64,000 bases of DNA. Origin: Bog-473 sp963728845 (GTDB lineage Bacteria; Actinomycetota; Acidimicrobiia; Acidimicrobiales; RAAP-2). Both the position numbers and the translations under genes were made by a program. The DNA lies in assembly GCA_963728845.1 (NCBI GenBank), contig CAVSLS010000057.1, positions 27,944 through 91,943 of the forward strand, read 5' to 3'. Positions 62,715 through 64,000 of this stretch are shown here, piece by piece. Each line of letters opens with the position of its first letter. Position 1 is the first letter of the stretch. The notes beneath the pieces are model-generated. The model was not told where the DNA came from. It did not search any database and saw only the letters and a list, made by a program, of their open reading frames with translations.

Positions 62715-63636
62715 GGCGGCCGTGCCCTCGCCCGCAGCCCGTCGAGATGGGTGACGGCGCCGGCCTCGACCGCGGGAATGAGGCGCAGGATGGCGAAGGG
62801 GACGAAGGTGGCCATGACCAGGAGCGCGCCGCCGGCCAGCACGGCGGAGAACCCGGCGCCATGGGCGCCCGTCCCGGCGGTGCCCGACGAGACGGCGCCG
62901 GCGGCCAGGCTCAGCGTGGCCACGATGACGAACTTGGAGAGGATCAGCGCCGCCAACGTCTCGACGAGCCGCCGGCACCAGTGCGACACCGCCGGCCACA
63001 CCAGGGTGGCCAGCGCAAGCGGCAGGAAGAGCACGGCGACGTAGACCGCCGCCGCCCGGATCAGCAGCTCGATCCACAGGACGAACGCGGCCACGGCGAC
63101 GAGAAGCGCGACGAGCAACAGGACGAAGCTGGCGATGGTCGGGTCCGCCGCGGCGGTGACGAGTCCCGTCGTCACACCGGTCAGCAGCGAGCTCACGTCG
63201 GCACCGGAGCCGCCCACGATGGCCATGCTCATGGCGTCGGTGACCGACAGGCTCAAGACGACGACCTGGATCGCCACCGCCGCGAGCAACAACGCGAGCG
63301 GGAGCTGCACGAGGGAGGTCCGCACGAGCTGTCCCGCGTCCTGGCGGACCACGGCCTGCAGCGTCGAGGCGAGGAGCATGGGGAGGATGACGACGCCGGC
63401 CAGCGCGGTCATCTGGCCGTAGTGGGTGCGGAACCAGGTGGCGCCGACGTCCACCGTCGTGGTCGAACGAGCACGTCGCCGATCTGGCCCAGCAGCCACT
63501 CGGCGCCGCTCGCCACCCACTGGCTGATCCCGTTGAGGACCGACTCGAAGCCCGAGGCCGCGATGGAGCCCCCGATGCTCCCGACCTGGCAGACGGGGTT
63601 GAGAGCGTCGAGACCGGTACAGCCGGCGGCCAGCAT
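62711..63636 (-). CDS. TrbL/VirB6-like membrane protein, frameshifted
   Basis: The corrected protein is about 308 residues. After an N-terminal soluble part (GFESVLNGISQWVASGAEWL) it has about six membrane helices (ALAGVVILPMLLASTLQAVV, SFVLLLVALLVAVAAFVLWI, VYVAVLFLPLALATLVW and later). VirB6/TrbL proteins form the inner-membrane channel. One missing base at about 63468 breaks the frame between GDVLV and STTTVDVGATWF. The ATG at 63636 follows GCGGAG. It lies 21 bp after the DUF6112 gene. Confidence 0.78.
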
Positions 63637-63657
63637 CTCCGCGACGGGGCCGGACGA

Positions 63658-63950
63658 TCAGTGCAGGTTGGTGCCGGTGTGAAAGAAGAAGTTGACGATC
63701 GGCGGTGCCGCACCAATCAGCAGCGCGGCGAGACCCGACACCAGCACGGCCCGGCGCCCGACGAGCGACTGCTGGTAGTTCTGGGCGTGGATGCCCAGGG
63801 CCCAGGCGGCGGCGCCGACGAGGAGGCCGGCCAGGGCGGCGATGAGGGCCCACGTACCTAGCCCGTTGGTCAATCCTGCAGGGTCCCCCCACCGGGCAGC
63901 GCGTTCACACTCGGGTTCAGCGAGACATCGGCCAGGTGCCAGACGACCAT
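63658..63950 (-). CDS. DUF6112 small membrane protein (VirB2-like), frameshifted
   Basis: The corrected protein is about 97 residues, with two membrane helices (WALIAALAGLLVGAAAWALG and LVSGLAALLIGAAPPIVNFF). The first 25 residues (VVWHLADVSLNPSVNALPGG) are separated by a missing base at about 63880 (CAGGATTGACC), giving a false TGA. GGAGG 6 bases before the ATG at 63950 supports that start. DUF6112 proteins open actinobacterial type IV clusters and are thought to be pilin-like; inferred. Confidence 0.72.
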
Positions 63951-64000
63951 TGGTGTCCTCCGTGGTGAGGTCCGGCGCCGGGACCTCCGGTGCCGCCGTT

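Noticed and set aside
1..64000. CRISPR array, rRNA, tRNA genes, insertion sequences
   Set aside because: No regular spaced repeats, ribosomal or tRNA sequence, transposase or terminal inverted repeats were recognised on either strand.

Overview
The window is very GC-rich, gene-dense DNA with strong G/C third-position bias. Its gene content is typical of a free-living, aerobic actinobacterium: an F420-type luciferase-like oxidoreductase, an actinobacterial polyphosphate glucokinase, two cytochrome P450s, many acyl-CoA enzymes, DrrAB-type exporters, an ECF42 sigma factor and an actinobacterial type IV secretion cluster. I infer an uncultured or little-studied actinomycete or acidimicrobial lineage; no rRNA or tRNA gene was seen to fix this.

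Layout. 0-13 kb: a truncated P450, polyphosphate glucokinase, then three DrrAB-type ABC exporter pairs, two with their own regulator (TetR, PadR), interleaved with an amidase and an orphan PD-(D/E)XK/DUF4268 protein. 13-23 kb: methyltransferase, LmbE-type deacetylase, two PhyH dioxygenases, luciferase-like oxidoreductase, acyl-CoA synthetase, metallophosphoesterase, a PPOX-class flavoprotein, a ClpX-type zinc-finger protein, a second P450 and an SDR. 23-27 kb: an Nramp-related metal transporter behind a long structured leader with a proline-rich upstream ORF, and a hydrolase. 27-49 kb: a lipid/sterol-style catabolic region (SDRs, TesB thioesterase, fused acyl-CoA dehydrogenase, four crotonases, CaiB-type CoA transferase, DUF35-thiolase pair, aldehyde dehydrogenase) with a KimA-like permease, a tandem-FadR regulator and a TetR. 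48-50 kb: a YCII/DGPF gene and its ECF42 sigma factor behind a promoter that looks like the sigma factor's own target.

49.9-64 kb: a minus-strand type IV secretion cluster in two parts. DUF6112, a TrbL-like protein, an accessory protein and an SCO6880-like protein lie at 60.8-64 kb; the VirB4-like ATPase and VirD4-like coupling protein lie at 49.9-52.7 kb. Between them are about 8 kb of unrelated genes (SRPBCC, cupin, SnoaL, DUF1707, UbiA-like, UbiE, geranylgeranyl reductase, YoaK, NUDIX, sulfatase). A 52-bp direct repeat copying the 3' end of the SRPBCC gene brackets a 981-bp segment near the left edge of this interruption.

At least sixteen single-base frame breaks, several in short G or C runs, split genes that otherwise look intact. 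Sequencing or assembly error is the simplest cause, although eight of them lie in the secretion cluster and real decay there cannot be excluded. Affected genes are given with corrected extents. Several genes start 6-8 bases after a TANNNT -10 box, which suggests leaderless transcription.
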